DNA of 64,000 bases from Verrucomicrobiota bacterium (GTDB lineage Bacteria; Verrucomicrobiota; Verrucomicrobiia; Verrucomicrobiales; Akkermansiaceae): NCBI GenBank assembly GCA_004293445.1, contig RDYP01000003.1, positions 124,001 through 188,000 on the forward strand, read 5' to 3'. Positions 19,046 through 28,575 of this stretch are shown here, one piece after another. The notes under the pieces were generated by a model. That model was not told the origin of the DNA. It did not search any database and saw only the letters and a program-made list of their open reading frames with translations. Position 1 is the stretch's first letter. Each line of letters opens with the position of its first letter. The position numbers were made by a program, and so were the translations under genes.

Positions 19046-19064
19046 TGCGGGCGAGCCGCCCGCA
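19046..19064. repeat. REP-like palindrome between urtE and the ure genes
   Basis: TGCGGGC-GAGCC-GCCCGCA is a perfect seven-base stem in the 141-base spacer between urtE and the His-rich gene. There is no T run, so it is not a standard terminator. It looks like a dispersed repetitive palindrome or an mRNA-stabilising stem between the two halves of the operon. Confidence 0.5.
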
Positions 19065-19098
19065 CCCCTCTTGAGCCTGATATCGATCGGTGTTCGGT

Positions 19099-19824
19099 TC
19101 ACACGGTGAGGAATTCTTTAATGAGCTCATCGCTCAAGCCAGACATCGCGCCTGCGGCGGCGACCCGGCCGCGCTCGAGGATGGCGAAGTCATCGCCAAG
19201 CTCTTTGCAAAAATCCAAGTACTGCTCAACCAGTAGAATCGCCATCTCCCCCTCGTCGCGCAGCATCTTGATGGCATCTCCGATTTGATCGATGATGTTC
19301 GGTTGGATGCCTTCGGTCGGTTCGTCGAGGATCAGGAGCTTCGGTCGGGTGAGCAGGGCGCGGGCGATGGCAAGCTGCTGCTGCTGGCCACCGGAGAGCA
19401 TGCCACCTTTGCGCGGGAGAAACTCCTTGATGATGGGAAACAGAGTGAAGACGCGATCCACCTCCTCTGGCTTCGGCTTGCGGCCGCGGGCGACGGTGCC
19501 GACGTAGAGGTTTTCCTCCACGGTGAGTTGGGGGAAAATTTCGCGACCCTGCGGAACGTAGCCGAGACCCTGGAGGGCGCGGCTTTCAGCGTTCAGGCGG
19601 GAGAGATCAGTATCGCCAAGTTTGACGCCACCCTTGTCGGCGGACATCAGACCGGTGATCGCCTTGAGGGTGGTGGTCTTGCCGACCCCATTGCGGCCCA
19701 TCAGGCAGAACACGGTCTTGGGGCGGATGCTCAGGCTCACGCCACGCAGGATGCGGCTGCCACCGATCGATACGGAGAGATCGGAGACGTCGAGCGTCGG
19801 GGTTTCGAGGGCGGTAGCGCTCAT
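19099..19824 (-). CDS. urtE: Urea ABC transporter ATP-binding protein UrtE
   Basis: This is one of two ATPases of the Urt urea importer, a branched-chain amino-acid-type ABC system. It shows Walker A GRNGVGKTTT, signature LSGGQQQQLAIARAL, and Walker B LLILDEPTEG. The segment YVPQGREIFPQLTVEENL is characteristic of UrtE rather than LivF. At 241 residues it has the normal size. Its start overlaps the urtD stop by four bases. Confidence 0.93.
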   Translation of the reverse strand: MSATALETPTLDVSDLSVSIGGSRILRGVSLSIRPKTVFCLMGRNGVGKTTTLKAITGLMSADKGGVKLGDTDLSRLNAESRALQGLGYVPQGREIFPQLTVEENLYVGTVARGRKPKPEEVDRVFTLFPIIKEFLPRKGGMLSGGQQQQLAIARALLTRPKLLILDEPTEGIQPNIIDQIGDAIKMLRDEGEMAILLVEQYLDFCKELGDDFAILERGRVAAAGAMSGLSDELIKEFLTV

Positions 19825-20588
19825 GCGGCTTTGGATTTGCGGCCGAGATAGACTTCGATCACTCGCTCGTCGTTCTGCACCTTGTCGACCGGACCTTCGC
19901 AGAGGACGTGACCTTGGTGGAGCACGGTGACCGTGCGGCCTTGGGAAATTTGGCGGACGAAGGTCATGTCGTGTTCGATCACCACGATCGTGTGCTTGCC
20001 GGCCAGCGACAGCAGAAGTTCGCCGGTGCGATGGGTCTCCTCGTCGGTCATCCCGGCGGCGGGTTCATCGACTAGCAGCAGCTTGGCGTCCTGAGCGAGA
20101 AGCATGCCGATTTCGAGCCATTGCTTTTGCCCATGAGCCAGCGACCCGGCCTTGGCATGGGCGCGCTCGGTGAGCTTGATGGTGTCGAGGATTTCATCCA
20201 TCCGCTCTTCCTGTTCCTTGCGGATACGTCCGAAGAGCGAGTGCCAGATGCTACGGGGTCCGGCGAGAGATAGCAGGAGGTTCTCGCGCACCGTGTGATC
20301 GGTGTAAACGGTAGGCGTCTGGAATTTCCGGCCGATGCCAAGTCGGTAGATTTCGAATTCGTTCATCCGCAGCAGGTCGTGCGTTTGCTCGAAGTGAAGC
20401 GTACCGCTATCGGGCTTGGTGCGGCCGGTGATGAGGTCGAGAAAGGTCGTCTTGCCCGCGCCGTTCGGTCCGATCACGGTGCGCAGCTCGCCTTTTTCGA
20501 GAACGAAGTTCAATTCATTGATCGCCTTGAATCCGTCGAAGGACTTGTTGAGTCCCTCGGCGGCCAGGAGGTAGTTTACCATGCTCAT
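19821..20588 (-). CDS. urtD: Urea ABC transporter ATP-binding protein UrtD
   Basis: This is the second Urt ATPase, 255 residues. Walker A is [10 protein letters not shown], the signature region is [17 protein letters not shown], and Walker B is [15 protein letters not shown]. The frame is open far upstream, but [17 protein letters not shown] at 20588 is the correct start because it overlaps the urtC stop by four bases and matches the family N-terminus. It is translationally coupled at both ends. Confidence 0.93.
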   Translation of the reverse strand: MSMVNYLLAAEGLNKSFDGFKAINELNFVLEKGELRTVIGPNGAGKTTFLDLITGRTKPDSGTLHFEQTHDLLRMNEFEIYRLGIGRKFQTPTVYTDHTVRENLLLSLAGPRSIWHSLFGRIRKEQEERMDEILDTIKLTERAHAKAGSLAHGQKQWLEIGMLLAQDAKLLLVDEPAAGMTDEETHRTGELLLSLAGKHTIVVIEHDMTFVRQISQGRTVTVLHQGHVLCEGPVDKVQNDERVIEVYLGRKSKAA

Positions 20589-21718
20589 TCGGCTTCGGGG
20601 CTGGGGTTGATGGCGGCAAGGTCGTCGGCGCGGTCTCGTTTGATGGCCTTGCGACGGTCGATCATCGACTTGATCTGAGCGGGCACGCCGACGATGCCTT
20701 TTGGCAGGAAAAGCACCACGATCACGAAAGTCGCGCCGAGGATGATCAACCAGAGATCCGGATATTCCGTGGTCGCCCAGCTTTTCAGATAGTTCACACC
20801 GATCGCGCCGAGGACGGGGCCGATCAAGGTGCCGCGTCCGCCGACAGCGACCCACACCACGGCTTCCAGCGACTTCTCGGTCATCATCTCGGACGGATTG
20901 ATGATGCCGACCTGCGGGACGTAGAGCGCGCCACCGATGCCGGCGATCACGGCGCTGATCACGAAAACGAAGAGCTTGAAGTTGGCGGCGGAGTAGCCGG
21001 AGAAGAGCACGCGATTCTCGCTGTCACGGATCGCCCGCTGGATCAGCCCGAAGCGCGAGGTGGTGAGCCATTTGCAAAAGAGAAACACGGCGCTGAGTGA
21101 GATCGCGGAGGCGAGGTAGAGAGCACGCTTGATTTCCGGGCTACGGAGGTCGGCCCCGAGCAGGCTACGGAAATCGGTGAAGCCGTTGTTGCCACCCATC
21201 ATCAGATCATTGCGGAAGAACATCAGCGCCGCACCGTAGGTCAGCGCTTGAGTGAGGATGGAGAAATAGACGCCCTTGATCCGCGAGCGGAAGGCGAGGT
21301 AGCCGAAAATGCCCGCAAGCAGAGCCGGGATGGCGAGCACCATCAGCGCGGCGAAGGGGAAGGAATAAAAGGGCTGCCAGAAATCGGGGAGCTCCTTCAG
21401 GCCGAGGAAGACCATGAAGTCGGGCAGGTCGCTCTTGTAGGCACCGAGCTTGCCGATCATCAACATCAGGTGCATCCCCAGCATGTAGCCGCCGAGGCTG
21501 AAGAAGAGGGCTTGGCCGAGACTGAGCAGGCCGGTGTAGCCCCATAGCAAGTCGACGGCGATGGCGAGAATCGCGTAGCAAAGATACTTGCCCCAGGTGT
21601 TGAGGGTGAAGTCCGACACCGCGCCCGCGGCGTTGAGCGAGGGCATGCCCACCACGAGGAAGAGCGCGACGGCGGCGAGGAGGAGGGTCGGAGCCTTTCC
21701 GGAGATCGTTGTATTCAT
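20585..21718 (-). CDS. urtC: Urea ABC transporter permease UrtC
   Basis: UrtC is one of the two membrane channel subunits for urea. The 377-residue protein has about ten hydrophobic helices, with [47 protein letters not shown] near the N-terminus, a hallmark of LivM/UrtC permeases. [18 protein letters not shown] near the C-terminus is the EAA-like loop. The ATG at 21718 shares a base with the urtB stop, so translation is coupled; an upstream open extension is in the urtB coding region and is rejected. Confidence 0.93.
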   Translation of the reverse strand: MNTTISGKAPTLLLAAVALFLVVGMPSLNAAGAVSDFTLNTWGKYLCYAILAIAVDLLWGYTGLLSLGQALFFSLGGYMLGMHLMLMIGKLGAYKSDLPDFMVFLGLKELPDFWQPFYSFPFAALMVLAIPALLAGIFGYLAFRSRIKGVYFSILTQALTYGAALMFFRNDLMMGGNNGFTDFRSLLGADLRSPEIKRALYLASAISLSAVFLFCKWLTTSRFGLIQRAIRDSENRVLFSGYSAANFKLFVFVISAVIAGIGGALYVPQVGIINPSEMMTEKSLEAVVWVAVGGRGTLIGPVLGAIGVNYLKSWATTEYPDLWLIILGATFVIVVLFLPKGIVGVPAQIKSMIDRRKAIKRDRADDLAAINPSPEAE

Positions 21719-23469
21719 CAGTCGAGGCTGCGGGAGCGGGTGGCGAAGAGGCCGGATGGCTTCCACTGGAGGAAAAGGATGATGGCACCGAGCACGAGAA
21801 TCTTGCCGAGCACCGGATTGCCGAGGATTTGCTGGAGCGACTGATCGGCCATCCCGATGCCCAGCGCGCTGATGACAGTGCCCATGATATTGCCGACACC
21901 GCCGACCACCACGGTCATGAAGGAGTCGACGATGTAGTTCTGCCCGAGGTTCGGGCCGACATTGCCAATCTGCGAAAGGAAGGCACCTGCCAGTCCGGCG
22001 AGGCCGCTGCCAAAGGCGAAGGTCATCATGTTCACCCGCTCGGTGCGGACGCCCATGCAGGCGGCCATCCCGCGATTTTGCATCACCGCGCGAATCAGCA
22101 AGCCAAGGGAGGTCTTGTTGAGCACCAGCCAAGTCAGGAAAATGATCAGCACCGCGAAGACGATGACGAAAACACGGTTCCAACCGAAGACGATGTCATT
22201 GACGGTCCAGTTGCCGGATAGGAAAGCGGGACTTTCGACCTGCACGTTGTTCGCGCCGAACACGAGGCGGAAGAGCTGCTGAATGACCATCGAGACACCC
22301 CAAGTCGCAAGCAGGGACTCAAGCGGCCGTTTGTAGAGGAAACGAATCACGCCGCGCTCCAGCAAGAGTCCGACGCCAGCTGCGGCAAGGAAGCTGGCGG
22401 GCAGCGCGACGAGGAAGTAGCAGTCCCAAGCCCCGCCGCTCAGGTTCATTCCGGGGATATTGATCTTGAGACCAAAGGGCGACATGTGAATGCCGCCGGC
22501 GAAAAGATTCTGGATCAGATAGGTGGTATAGGCGCCGACCACGATCAGTTCGCCGTGGGCCATGTTGATGACCCCCATCAGGCCGAAAGTAATCGCGAGG
22601 CCGATCGCCACCACCAGCAGGACGCTGCCGAGTGAGAGTCCACGAAACAAGGTGCCAACGGTATTGACTCGGGCGATGTGGCCCTCGATGCCGCGCTGGG
22701 CTTTATCGCAGGCGGCGACAAGTTCGGCCTGGCCCGCTTTCTCCGCCTCGCCGCGGACCGTCTTGATGGCACCCTGCGCGGCGATCGATCCCAACTCACC
22801 GAGCTCCAAAACAGCGGCCTCGCGAATGGCGGGATCTCCATCGCGCAGACGAATCATCGCCATCGCCTCGGCGAGAGCGTTTCTGATCGATCGATCCGTT
22901 TCGACGCTGAGCCGCTGTTCCAAAAGCACCAGCTTGGCGGGATCTTGCTCGAGGCCAGTGTCCTGCACGGCTTGGAGGCGCTTCTTGGCATCGGGTGATG
23001 CCAGCGCGATCCGATCCGTCACGCCTTTCATCACCCGCCGCAGGCCGGAATCGGTATCGGCAAGGTAGAGGTCATCCTTGCTGGCGCGGACCGAGGCTCC
23101 GTCAGCATCGAGCACCGCTTGCCCGTCGGCGACGCGGCTCAGTGTCTGTTTGCCCTCGGGGTCCGCTTCGCCCTCGAGAAGCACCGCGATGTCAGTGCCC
23201 GCAGCGTCTTGGTAAAGATACACCTCACCTTCTTTCCATTTCGCCAGCCACAGAGAAACATCTCCGGGTTCGCCCTCGCCAAGGCCCTCGACGAGCGACC
23301 TTTGCTGATCGGCGTCCATCATCACTGCGGCTTCGGCAACCACCTCGCGTGCTGGTCTCGCTTCGGCGATGGCGCTCAGCAAGAGCGCGCCGAACGCAAA
23401 GAACCATGCCCGTAAAATCGGGCTTCGGCACCCGATGCTTGCGGACAGGGAAGGCGGAGCGAATCTCAT
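21718..23469 (-). CDS. urtB: Urea ABC transporter permease UrtB
   Basis: UrtB is the second channel subunit. The 583-residue protein has a signal-like helix (about 22-38), then an extracytoplasmic domain of about 200 residues typical of UrtB, and a LivH-type permease from about residue 270 ([36 protein letters not shown]). The start at 23469 gives the exported N-terminus. It is the first urt gene here. In most bacteria urtA, the urea-binding protein, precedes it; here a divergent phosphorylase-like gene does. Confidence 0.93.
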   Translation of the reverse strand: MRFAPPSLSASIGCRSPILRAWFFAFGALLLSAIAEARPAREVVAEAAVMMDADQQRSLVEGLGEGEPGDVSLWLAKWKEGEVYLYQDAAGTDIAVLLEGEADPEGKQTLSRVADGQAVLDADGASVRASKDDLYLADTDSGLRRVMKGVTDRIALASPDAKKRLQAVQDTGLEQDPAKLVLLEQRLSVETDRSIRNALAEAMAMIRLRDGDPAIREAAVLELGELGSIAAQGAIKTVRGEAEKAGQAELVAACDKAQRGIEGHIARVNTVGTLFRGLSLGSVLLVVAIGLAITFGLMGVINMAHGELIVVGAYTTYLIQNLFAGGIHMSPFGLKINIPGMNLSGGAWDCYFLVALPASFLAAAGVGLLLERGVIRFLYKRPLESLLATWGVSMVIQQLFRLVFGANNVQVESPAFLSGNWTVNDIVFGWNRVFVIVFAVLIIFLTWLVLNKTSLGLLIRAVMQNRGMAACMGVRTERVNMMTFAFGSGLAGLAGAFLSQIGNVGPNLGQNYIVDSFMTVVVGGVGNIMGTVISALGIGMADQSLQQILGNPVLGKILVLGAIILFLQWKPSGLFATRSRSLD

Positions 23470-23687
23470 GTGAGCGCGCGCTTTAGCATCTTCCGTGCCA
23501 TTCGTCGCTTCGCTCCCGAATACGAGAATCCCGGGGAGCTGGTACGGAACAAGCATCGGCTCGCGGGGACTCGACAATTCCTCACTGCTGTGCCAATGAT
23601 TGGAGCGCATGTGAGGTTTCCAGTGCCGAAATCTGACACCTTGCCGCGACCACCGAATTTTCCCACCGAACCCCTCCCCTGCCGTTC
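23470..23687. promoter_or_regulatory. Divergent promoter region of the urt-ure operon and the phosphorylase-like gene
   Basis: This 218-base spacer separates two genes read away from each other, so it must hold both promoters. I see no strong -35/-10 pair or clear NtrC/GlnR-type operator, so nitrogen control is not demonstrated. Short open frames here are not convincing genes. Confidence 0.5.
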
Positions 23688-25349
23688 ATGACCGGATCTT
23701 TTTTGCCCAAGCCCTTCGCCCATTCATACGAGATCGACCCGAAATTCTCGAAGAGCGCGGTTTATTTCTCCTGCGAATTCGCCATCGACCAAATCTTCAA
23801 AATCTACTCCGGCGGGCTCGGTTTTCTTGCCGGATCGCACATGCGCTCGGCCGCGGCGATGCGGCAGAACGTCTGCGGTATCGGGATGCTTTGGACCTAC
23901 GGTTACTACGATCAGGCTCGCGGTGAGGAGCGCGAGATGGCGGTCCAGTTCCGCAAGAAGCAGTATGCCTTCCTACAGGACACCGGGATCCGCTTTCAGG
24001 TCCCGGTCCACGGCCACCCGGTTTGGGTGAAGGCGATGTTCTTGCCCGGCGAGGTTTTCAATACGGTGCCGATGTTCTTCCTCAGCACCGACATCGAGGA
24101 AAATGACGCCCTGTCCCGTGCCATCAGTCACCGACTCTACGACAACGACCCGCTGCGTCGGATCGCCCAGTACATCGTGCTTGGCGCAGGCGGCGCTCGC
24201 TTGCTCGAGGAGCTGGGCGTGGACCCCGAGGTCTGGCATCTCAACGAAGCGCACGGCCTGGCAGCAGCCTTCCGGATTTACGAGAAACATCGTAGCGCGG
24301 AGGAAGTGAGACGTCGCTTCGTCTTCACCACCCACACCCCGGAGGAGGCGGGCAATGAAAAGCACGACTTGCGCTTGCTCCATGAATTCTCGTTTTTCGG
24401 ATCCGTGCCGCTCGATGAAGTCCGGCAGCTATGTGGCATCGAGGGCGATGTCTTCAATCACTCGCTGGCGGCTCTACGCTTGAGCCGATTGTCGAACGCG
24501 GTGTCCAAGCTTCACGGCGATGTGTCCCGCAAGATGTGGGAAAGTCATCCGGGGATCTCGCCGATCACCCATGTGACCAATGCGCAAAACGCCAAGTACT
24601 GGACGGATCGCGGTCTCGAGCACGCCCGCTTGGAAGGAGATGCCAACGAACTCCGCAGCCGGAAACGCGAGCTCAAATCCCAGCTTTTCCAAGCGGTGGC
24701 GAATCAGACCGGCAAGCTTTTCAATCCTGACGTGCTCACGATCGTGTGGGCACGACGTTTCGCCGGCTACAAACGGCCGGACCTGATCACGCGGGACATC
24801 CGTTTGTTCCGATCGCTGATCAACAACAACGACAGGCCGGTGCAAATCATCTGGGCTGGCAAGCCCTACCCCTTCGATTTCGGAGCGATCGAGACTTTCA
24901 ATCACCTGGTGCAAGTCACCAAAGACTTCCCGAACGTCGCGGTGCTGGTCGGCTACGAACTGGAACTGTCGAGGCTGCTGAAATACGGCTCCGACATCTG
25001 GTTGAACAACCCGATCGTGACCCGCGAGGCATCGGGAACCTCGGGGATGACAGCGGCGATGAACGCATCGGTCAACCTGTCAACCTATGATGGTTGGGTC
25101 TGCGAATTCTCGAAGGATGGGCACAACAGCTTCATCATTCCTCCCGCCGATGCGACCCTGAGCGCGGAAGAACGCGACCGCCACGACTTGCTCGGATTCT
25201 ACCGGGCGATGGAGGAAAAGATCCTGCCGCTTTACTATGACGATCCCGCGGGCTGGTCGGAGCTGGTGTTCCACTCGATGAACGAGGTGCGGCCCTTCTT
25301 CGATTCCGACCGAATGGTGACCGAGTATTACGAGCGGATCTACGCCTGA
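23688..25349 (+). CDS. Alpha-glucan phosphorylase homologue lacking the PLP lysine
   Basis: This is a GT35-type alpha-glucan (glycogen/maltodextrin) phosphorylase homologue of the short class, 553 residues. The substrate and phosphate landmarks WARRFAGYKRPDL (about residue 360) and the terminal glucan-site motif EASGTSGM are present. Active phosphorylases continue with Lys, which binds pyridoxal phosphate; here residue 455 is Thr (ACA at 25050-25052) and the motif reads GTSGMTAAMN. One base change would convert ACA to AAA. The protein may use another chemistry or be a non-catalytic glucan binder. It converges with the DUF455 gene. Confidence 0.8.
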   Translation: MTGSFLPKPFAHSYEIDPKFSKSAVYFSCEFAIDQIFKIYSGGLGFLAGSHMRSAAAMRQNVCGIGMLWTYGYYDQARGEEREMAVQFRKKQYAFLQDTGIRFQVPVHGHPVWVKAMFLPGEVFNTVPMFFLSTDIEENDALSRAISHRLYDNDPLRRIAQYIVLGAGGARLLEELGVDPEVWHLNEAHGLAAAFRIYEKHRSAEEVRRRFVFTTHTPEEAGNEKHDLRLLHEFSFFGSVPLDEVRQLCGIEGDVFNHSLAALRLSRLSNAVSKLHGDVSRKMWESHPGISPITHVTNAQNAKYWTDRGLEHARLEGDANELRSRKRELKSQLFQAVANQTGKLFNPDVLTIVWARRFAGYKRPDLITRDIRLFRSLINNNDRPVQIIWAGKPYPFDFGAIETFNHLVQVTKDFPNVAVLVGYELELSRLLKYGSDIWLNNPIVTREASGTSGMTAAMNASVNLSTYDGWVCEFSKDGHNSFIIPPADATLSAEERDRHDLLGFYRAMEEKILPLYYDDPAGWSELVFHSMNEVRPFFDSDRMVTEYYERIYA

Positions 25350-25401
25350 GTCTGCGGTGCTGCGCTTCGTGAGGAAGTCGCCGGCATGACTGCAAACGCG
25401 A

Positions 25402-27462
25402 TCAGCCGGGCACCTTGATGGCATCCGCTTCCACCTCCCAGGCGGCCAAGAACTCGCGAGCGCAGGCGGGATCGTTCAGGAGCATCGATCCACCCCGCAA
25501 ACTACCTCCGCGCAGGGCGTCCAGATCGGCCACTTTATCTTTGCGCAGGATTCGCAGGCGTCCACCGCGACGGGTGGTCGACTTCGCAAGCAGTTCCAGC
25601 GCGACTCGTCCCATGGTCATCCGCACGTTGAGCTCGACAACTGGCTTGAGCGCAAGGCGGCCGTCGGGAAGTCGATAGACCATGGCATCGACACCCACAG
25701 GACCGCGATAGCCGGGCAGCAGTTCGCCGAGAAGGGCTGGGATTTTTTCCTGATACCAAGCCATCACCCCGGCCTCACGATGGAGAAAGGTGGAGACCTC
25801 CGGTTCCAGCAAACTAGCCCATTTCCGAGCAACGCGAGTGCCGAGGAAACGACCAGCGGCATCGTTTTCCATATGGGTCAATCCGATCAGCGAGGCCTCG
25901 CCAGCGACGCCCATTTCATAGAGCGCCGAGAAATCGAGCACCCGATCGCGCCATGGCTCCACCGTCACGCAACCATGCGCGGCGAGCTGATGGCGCAGCC
26001 ACGCACGGGTCGCCGCTTCCGGGCTCTCATGATTGATGCGCCGATGGCCACGACCCGCGTGGGAAAAGGCCGCCTTGACCAAGGCCTGGCCACCATCGGC
26101 AAGACAGCTGCCGACACTTGACCACGCGGCTTCCTCGTCGCGGCAGATGACGGCGATCTCCGGGCAACCAAGCGCCTGCTCCAAACGAATGCCAATTTCT
26201 TTCGAAAGCCATTCGCGAGGCAAGGCGTCCCGCCATTGCCACAGGACTCCGGGTGAAACGTCGCCTGCCATGCCGGACAAGGTCTTGCTGGCATCCGGCG
26301 ACCATGCCCAAGGTCGCAGCCCGCCGAGTCGGCGTCCGGCGAGTTGGCTGGCGCTGGCGATTTCCGGCAGCTCGAAGCCCGCGCGCCGGAGCTCTCTCAA
26401 ATGCTCCAGCGATGGCGCTCGCCGCAGCAGGGCGACATCGTCCTTGCGCGACCACGCCACGATCAGCAGTTCCAAATCTTCCTCCAGAGCGAGTGCTGTT
26501 TTGTCCGGCTGGTAGCTCGGCGACAACGCGTGGCCCTCGGCGTTGGGATTGAACCAATGCACCACCGGCGTGCGCCCGCGGGACTGCTCGCAGACCTCGA
26601 GTTGTCGGATGAAATCCTCATCCAACCCGGCCAGTCGGCGACCTTCCGCATTGAAGGGCGCGAGACCCTTGGCTCGCACCGGGGCCAGCGGGAAGACCAG
26701 AGATTTGCGGAAGGCCTCCCAGTCACTGTTTCCCCGATCTTTCCAGCGACGGAACCAAGTGACCCCGTGGCCCACGTGGCCAATCTCGTCGCGGTAGATT
26801 TTTTCTAACACCCCGGCCGTCGCCGCGTCGCCCGCCTGACGGAACAGGCCGGCGTAATGCTTTGAAAAATCCAAATTCGCCTGCTCGAAGGTGAGATTGA
26901 GCCGCGTCACGAAATCCATCGGAGTCGCCATCGGCGCGATGATTCGCCAGAAATAATCGTTCACCGGCAACTCGCCGAAATGGATGCCGCACTCCCTCAT
27001 CCGCCGCAGATACATCGCGGTGTGCATCTGCTCCTCGCGCATCGCGGCATAAACCCCAGCGCGATATTCCTTCGGGGCATCGGGGAATTTCAGCAAGACC
27101 AGTGCCATCAGCTCGGCGGCGAGCAGCTCATGATTGGCGAGAAAATGCAGCATCACCCCGCGCTCGCGCTCATCGTCCAGCCGATGGACGCTAGGAAAGT
27201 CGACCCTCACCCCGTCCGCGCGCACCCGCAGTTCGCGAGGGCGGCCAGGAGCCTCGGGCGTTCGCAAGGCCGGACCCGGAACATCATCCGCCAATCCGAC
27301 CGGCGCGAGCCGCAGCTTCTCCTCCAGCGTCTCCGCAAAAAGGATCCGTTCCGCTGCTTCCCGCATTTGCATGGCGTCACGCTGGGGGGCTGGAGACGGC
27401 TTGAAAACCGGAATTCCACGGTCCGCAAAAAAGTTTTCGCGCTTTTTGAACGTCCGCATCAT
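25402..27462 (-). CDS. DUF455 ferritin-like domain fused to an ATP-grasp domain
   Basis: The N-terminal part (about residues 95-245) is a DUF455 ferritin-like di-iron domain. Candidate metal ligands are His111/Glu112 (NHELLAAEL), Glu144/His147 (REEQMH), Glu193 (TFEQANLDF) and Glu226/His229 (YRDEIGHV). The C-terminal part (about 430-660) reads like an ATP-grasp enzyme: VKAAFSHAGRGHRRI, HREAGVMAW, and the metal-site stretch PVGVDAMVYRLPDGR with VELNVRMTMGR. Such a fusion suggests an oxygenase or radical step linked to ligation of an amine and a carboxylate. The substrate is unknown. The gene converges with the phosphorylase-like gene. Confidence 0.75.
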   Translation of the reverse strand: MMRTFKKRENFFADRGIPVFKPSPAPQRDAMQMREAAERILFAETLEEKLRLAPVGLADDVPGPALRTPEAPGRPRELRVRADGVRVDFPSVHRLDDERERGVMLHFLANHELLAAELMALVLLKFPDAPKEYRAGVYAAMREEQMHTAMYLRRMRECGIHFGELPVNDYFWRIIAPMATPMDFVTRLNLTFEQANLDFSKHYAGLFRQAGDAATAGVLEKIYRDEIGHVGHGVTWFRRWKDRGNSDWEAFRKSLVFPLAPVRAKGLAPFNAEGRRLAGLDEDFIRQLEVCEQSRGRTPVVHWFNPNAEGHALSPSYQPDKTALALEEDLELLIVAWSRKDDVALLRRAPSLEHLRELRRAGFELPEIASASQLAGRRLGGLRPWAWSPDASKTLSGMAGDVSPGVLWQWRDALPREWLSKEIGIRLEQALGCPEIAVICRDEEAAWSSVGSCLADGGQALVKAAFSHAGRGHRRINHESPEAATRAWLRHQLAAHGCVTVEPWRDRVLDFSALYEMGVAGEASLIGLTHMENDAAGRFLGTRVARKWASLLEPEVSTFLHREAGVMAWYQEKIPALLGELLPGYRGPVGVDAMVYRLPDGRLALKPVVELNVRMTMGRVALELLAKSTTRRGGRLRILRKDKVADLDALRGGSLRGGSMLLNDPACAREFLAAWEVEADAIKVPG

Positions 27463-27575
27463 TGCCGAGTCTCATGCCCCGATGGCCACGCATGTCGTGT
27501 GTCTTCATGTAAGGGTGAACAGCATATCGTCAGCTTCCGAAATCCCGGTTTCCGGCTTGGGGCCTTGATGATCTC

Positions 27576-27611
27576 GGCCGTCGGGGGTGGGACCCCGGCG
27601 GCCAATTTTTT
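27576..27611 (+). terminator. Plus-strand terminator in a gap between minus-strand genes
   Basis: GGCCGTCGGGG and CCCCGGCGGCC form an 11-bp stem (one G-T pair) with a six-base loop, followed by AA and six T residues. The T run is only on the plus strand, yet both flanking genes are on the minus strand. It therefore terminates an unannotated plus-strand transcript, possibly a small RNA starting within 27463-27570. Confidence 0.6.
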
Positions 27612-27632
27612 GCCCATGCGCCAAGCCCCGCG

Positions 27633-28085
27633 CTAGCCCCTCCGTTTGCGGAGGGTCGCGCCCATCGCCGCAGTGACCGCAGCCGGCAGATTCACGCCAC
27701 CCCGACCGCCGAGACGGATATCGATGTCCTCAAGTCGCTGGATCAGATCCCGGACTTCCTTGCGCGATGCCGGGCCGCCCGCCGCTTCGCAAAAATGCGT
27801 GCGGCACCCGAAGGGCCGGCCTTCATAAATTTGGCAGCGGCTGCCTTTGAGGAAAGGACAGGCTCCATCTTCGGTCTCTGGCACCGTCGTGCGTCCGGCA
27901 GCCCGCCAAGCCAGCGCGGCGACCCATGCCTCGCCTTTCGTCAGGAAGGGCGTGCGCCCGGTCGCCTGAAAACGGCAACAATCGCCCCGCCCGATGCAGG
28001 CGCGCGTCAGAGGCCGCTTCTCCCAGTCGCGGTAAATCTCCCGGACCGCCGCCGCGACGCTTTGCGGATCAAGCTCAGGTGTCAC
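27633..28085 (-). CDS. YkgJ-family cysteine-cluster protein
   Basis: This 150-residue protein belongs to the YkgJ-type zinc/iron-chelating family (PF03692-like). It carries CIGRGDCC near residue 30, then ACPFLKGSRCQIYEGRPFGCRTHFC between about 74 and 99, the eight-cysteine pattern expected. Some members are linked to metal or oxidative processes but the role is unproven. Translation starts at a GTG. It is downstream of, and separate from, the fucose-locus genes. Confidence 0.85.
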   Translation of the reverse strand: MTPELDPQSVAAAVREIYRDWEKRPLTRACIGRGDCCRFQATGRTPFLTKGEAWVAALAWRAAGRTTVPETEDGACPFLKGSRCQIYEGRPFGCRTHFCEAAGGPASRKEVRDLIQRLEDIDIRLGGRGGVNLPAAVTAAMGATLRKRRG

Positions 28086-28398
28086 AGGAGCGCGAGGGTT
28101 CGAATCCGAAAATGGCTCACGCCCGAAGCCTGTCTAGCCGACCCCACCCATGCAAGCGCTCCGGCGCGGGCTCATCATGCGCACGCCTCACGAAGGAATT
28201 CGGGGAGCATGAAGCCGACTCCATCCGCCGTCTTCCGGTGAGGCCGGATTGGCACGCGACGCGCTTGATCAGAGAGGTGCAAGGCGCTTCAGGTCATTCC
28301 GGAATCACCCTCCCGGCCTTCCCCCATGGTGGAGAGGGTGGTTTCGGAAAAACCAGAGTTCTTGGCATGGTGGAAGCTTCCCATGGTTCGCGGATGGT

Positions 28399-28446
28399 CC
28401 GCGGTGGATTGGCAGTTTCTTGGGTTTCTCTGCCAGTCGATCGCGG
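28399..28446. repeat. 17-14-17 stem-loop, copy 1
   Basis: The arms CCGCGGTGGATTGGCAG and CTGCCAGTCGATCGCGG pair over 17 positions (one mismatch, two G-T pairs) around a 14-base loop TTTCTTGGGTTTCT. It is one of two similar stem-loops separated by four bases. It lies in the 490-base spacer between the YkgJ-like gene and the enoyl-reductase-like gene. Confidence 0.75.
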
Positions 28447-28450
28447 TGCG

Positions 28451-28498
28451 CCACGGCGGATGCGGGGTTTCTTGGGTTTTTCCCCGCGTCCGCCGTGG
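28451..28498. repeat. 17-14-17 stem-loop, copy 2
   Basis: The arms CCACGGCGGATGCGGGG and CCCCGCGTCCGCCGTGG pair over 17 positions with a single G-T pair around the loop TTTCTTGGGTTTTT. The loop matches copy 1 in 13 of 14 bases and the outer stem is similar, while the inner stem differs but still pairs. That pattern indicates conserved structure. Confidence 0.8.
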
Positions 28499-28512
28499 TC
28501 ATCACCCGCATG

Positions 28513-28551
28513 AAAAAAGCGGCCGGCGTCTGCAAAGCCCGGCCGCTTTTT
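28513..28551 (-). terminator. Bidirectional terminator after the fucose-locus minus operon
   Basis: GCGGCCGG and CCGGCCGC form a strong stem flanked by A6 and T5 runs, so it can act in both directions. It lies 25 bases past the stop codon of the enoyl-reductase-like gene. Confidence 0.85.
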
Positions 28552-28575
28552 CACTCCAGCGACGCGAGGCGGCTC

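Noticed and set aside
20589-20855. Longer start for urtD
   Set aside because: The added N-terminus is Arg-rich shadow of urtC; the ATG overlapping the urtC stop gives the family N-terminus.
28097-28107. GGTTCGAATCC, a tRNA T-arm-like string
   Set aside because: The flanking bases do not pair as a T stem, and no acceptor, D or anticodon arms can be built around it. It overlaps the start of the YkgJ-like gene region.
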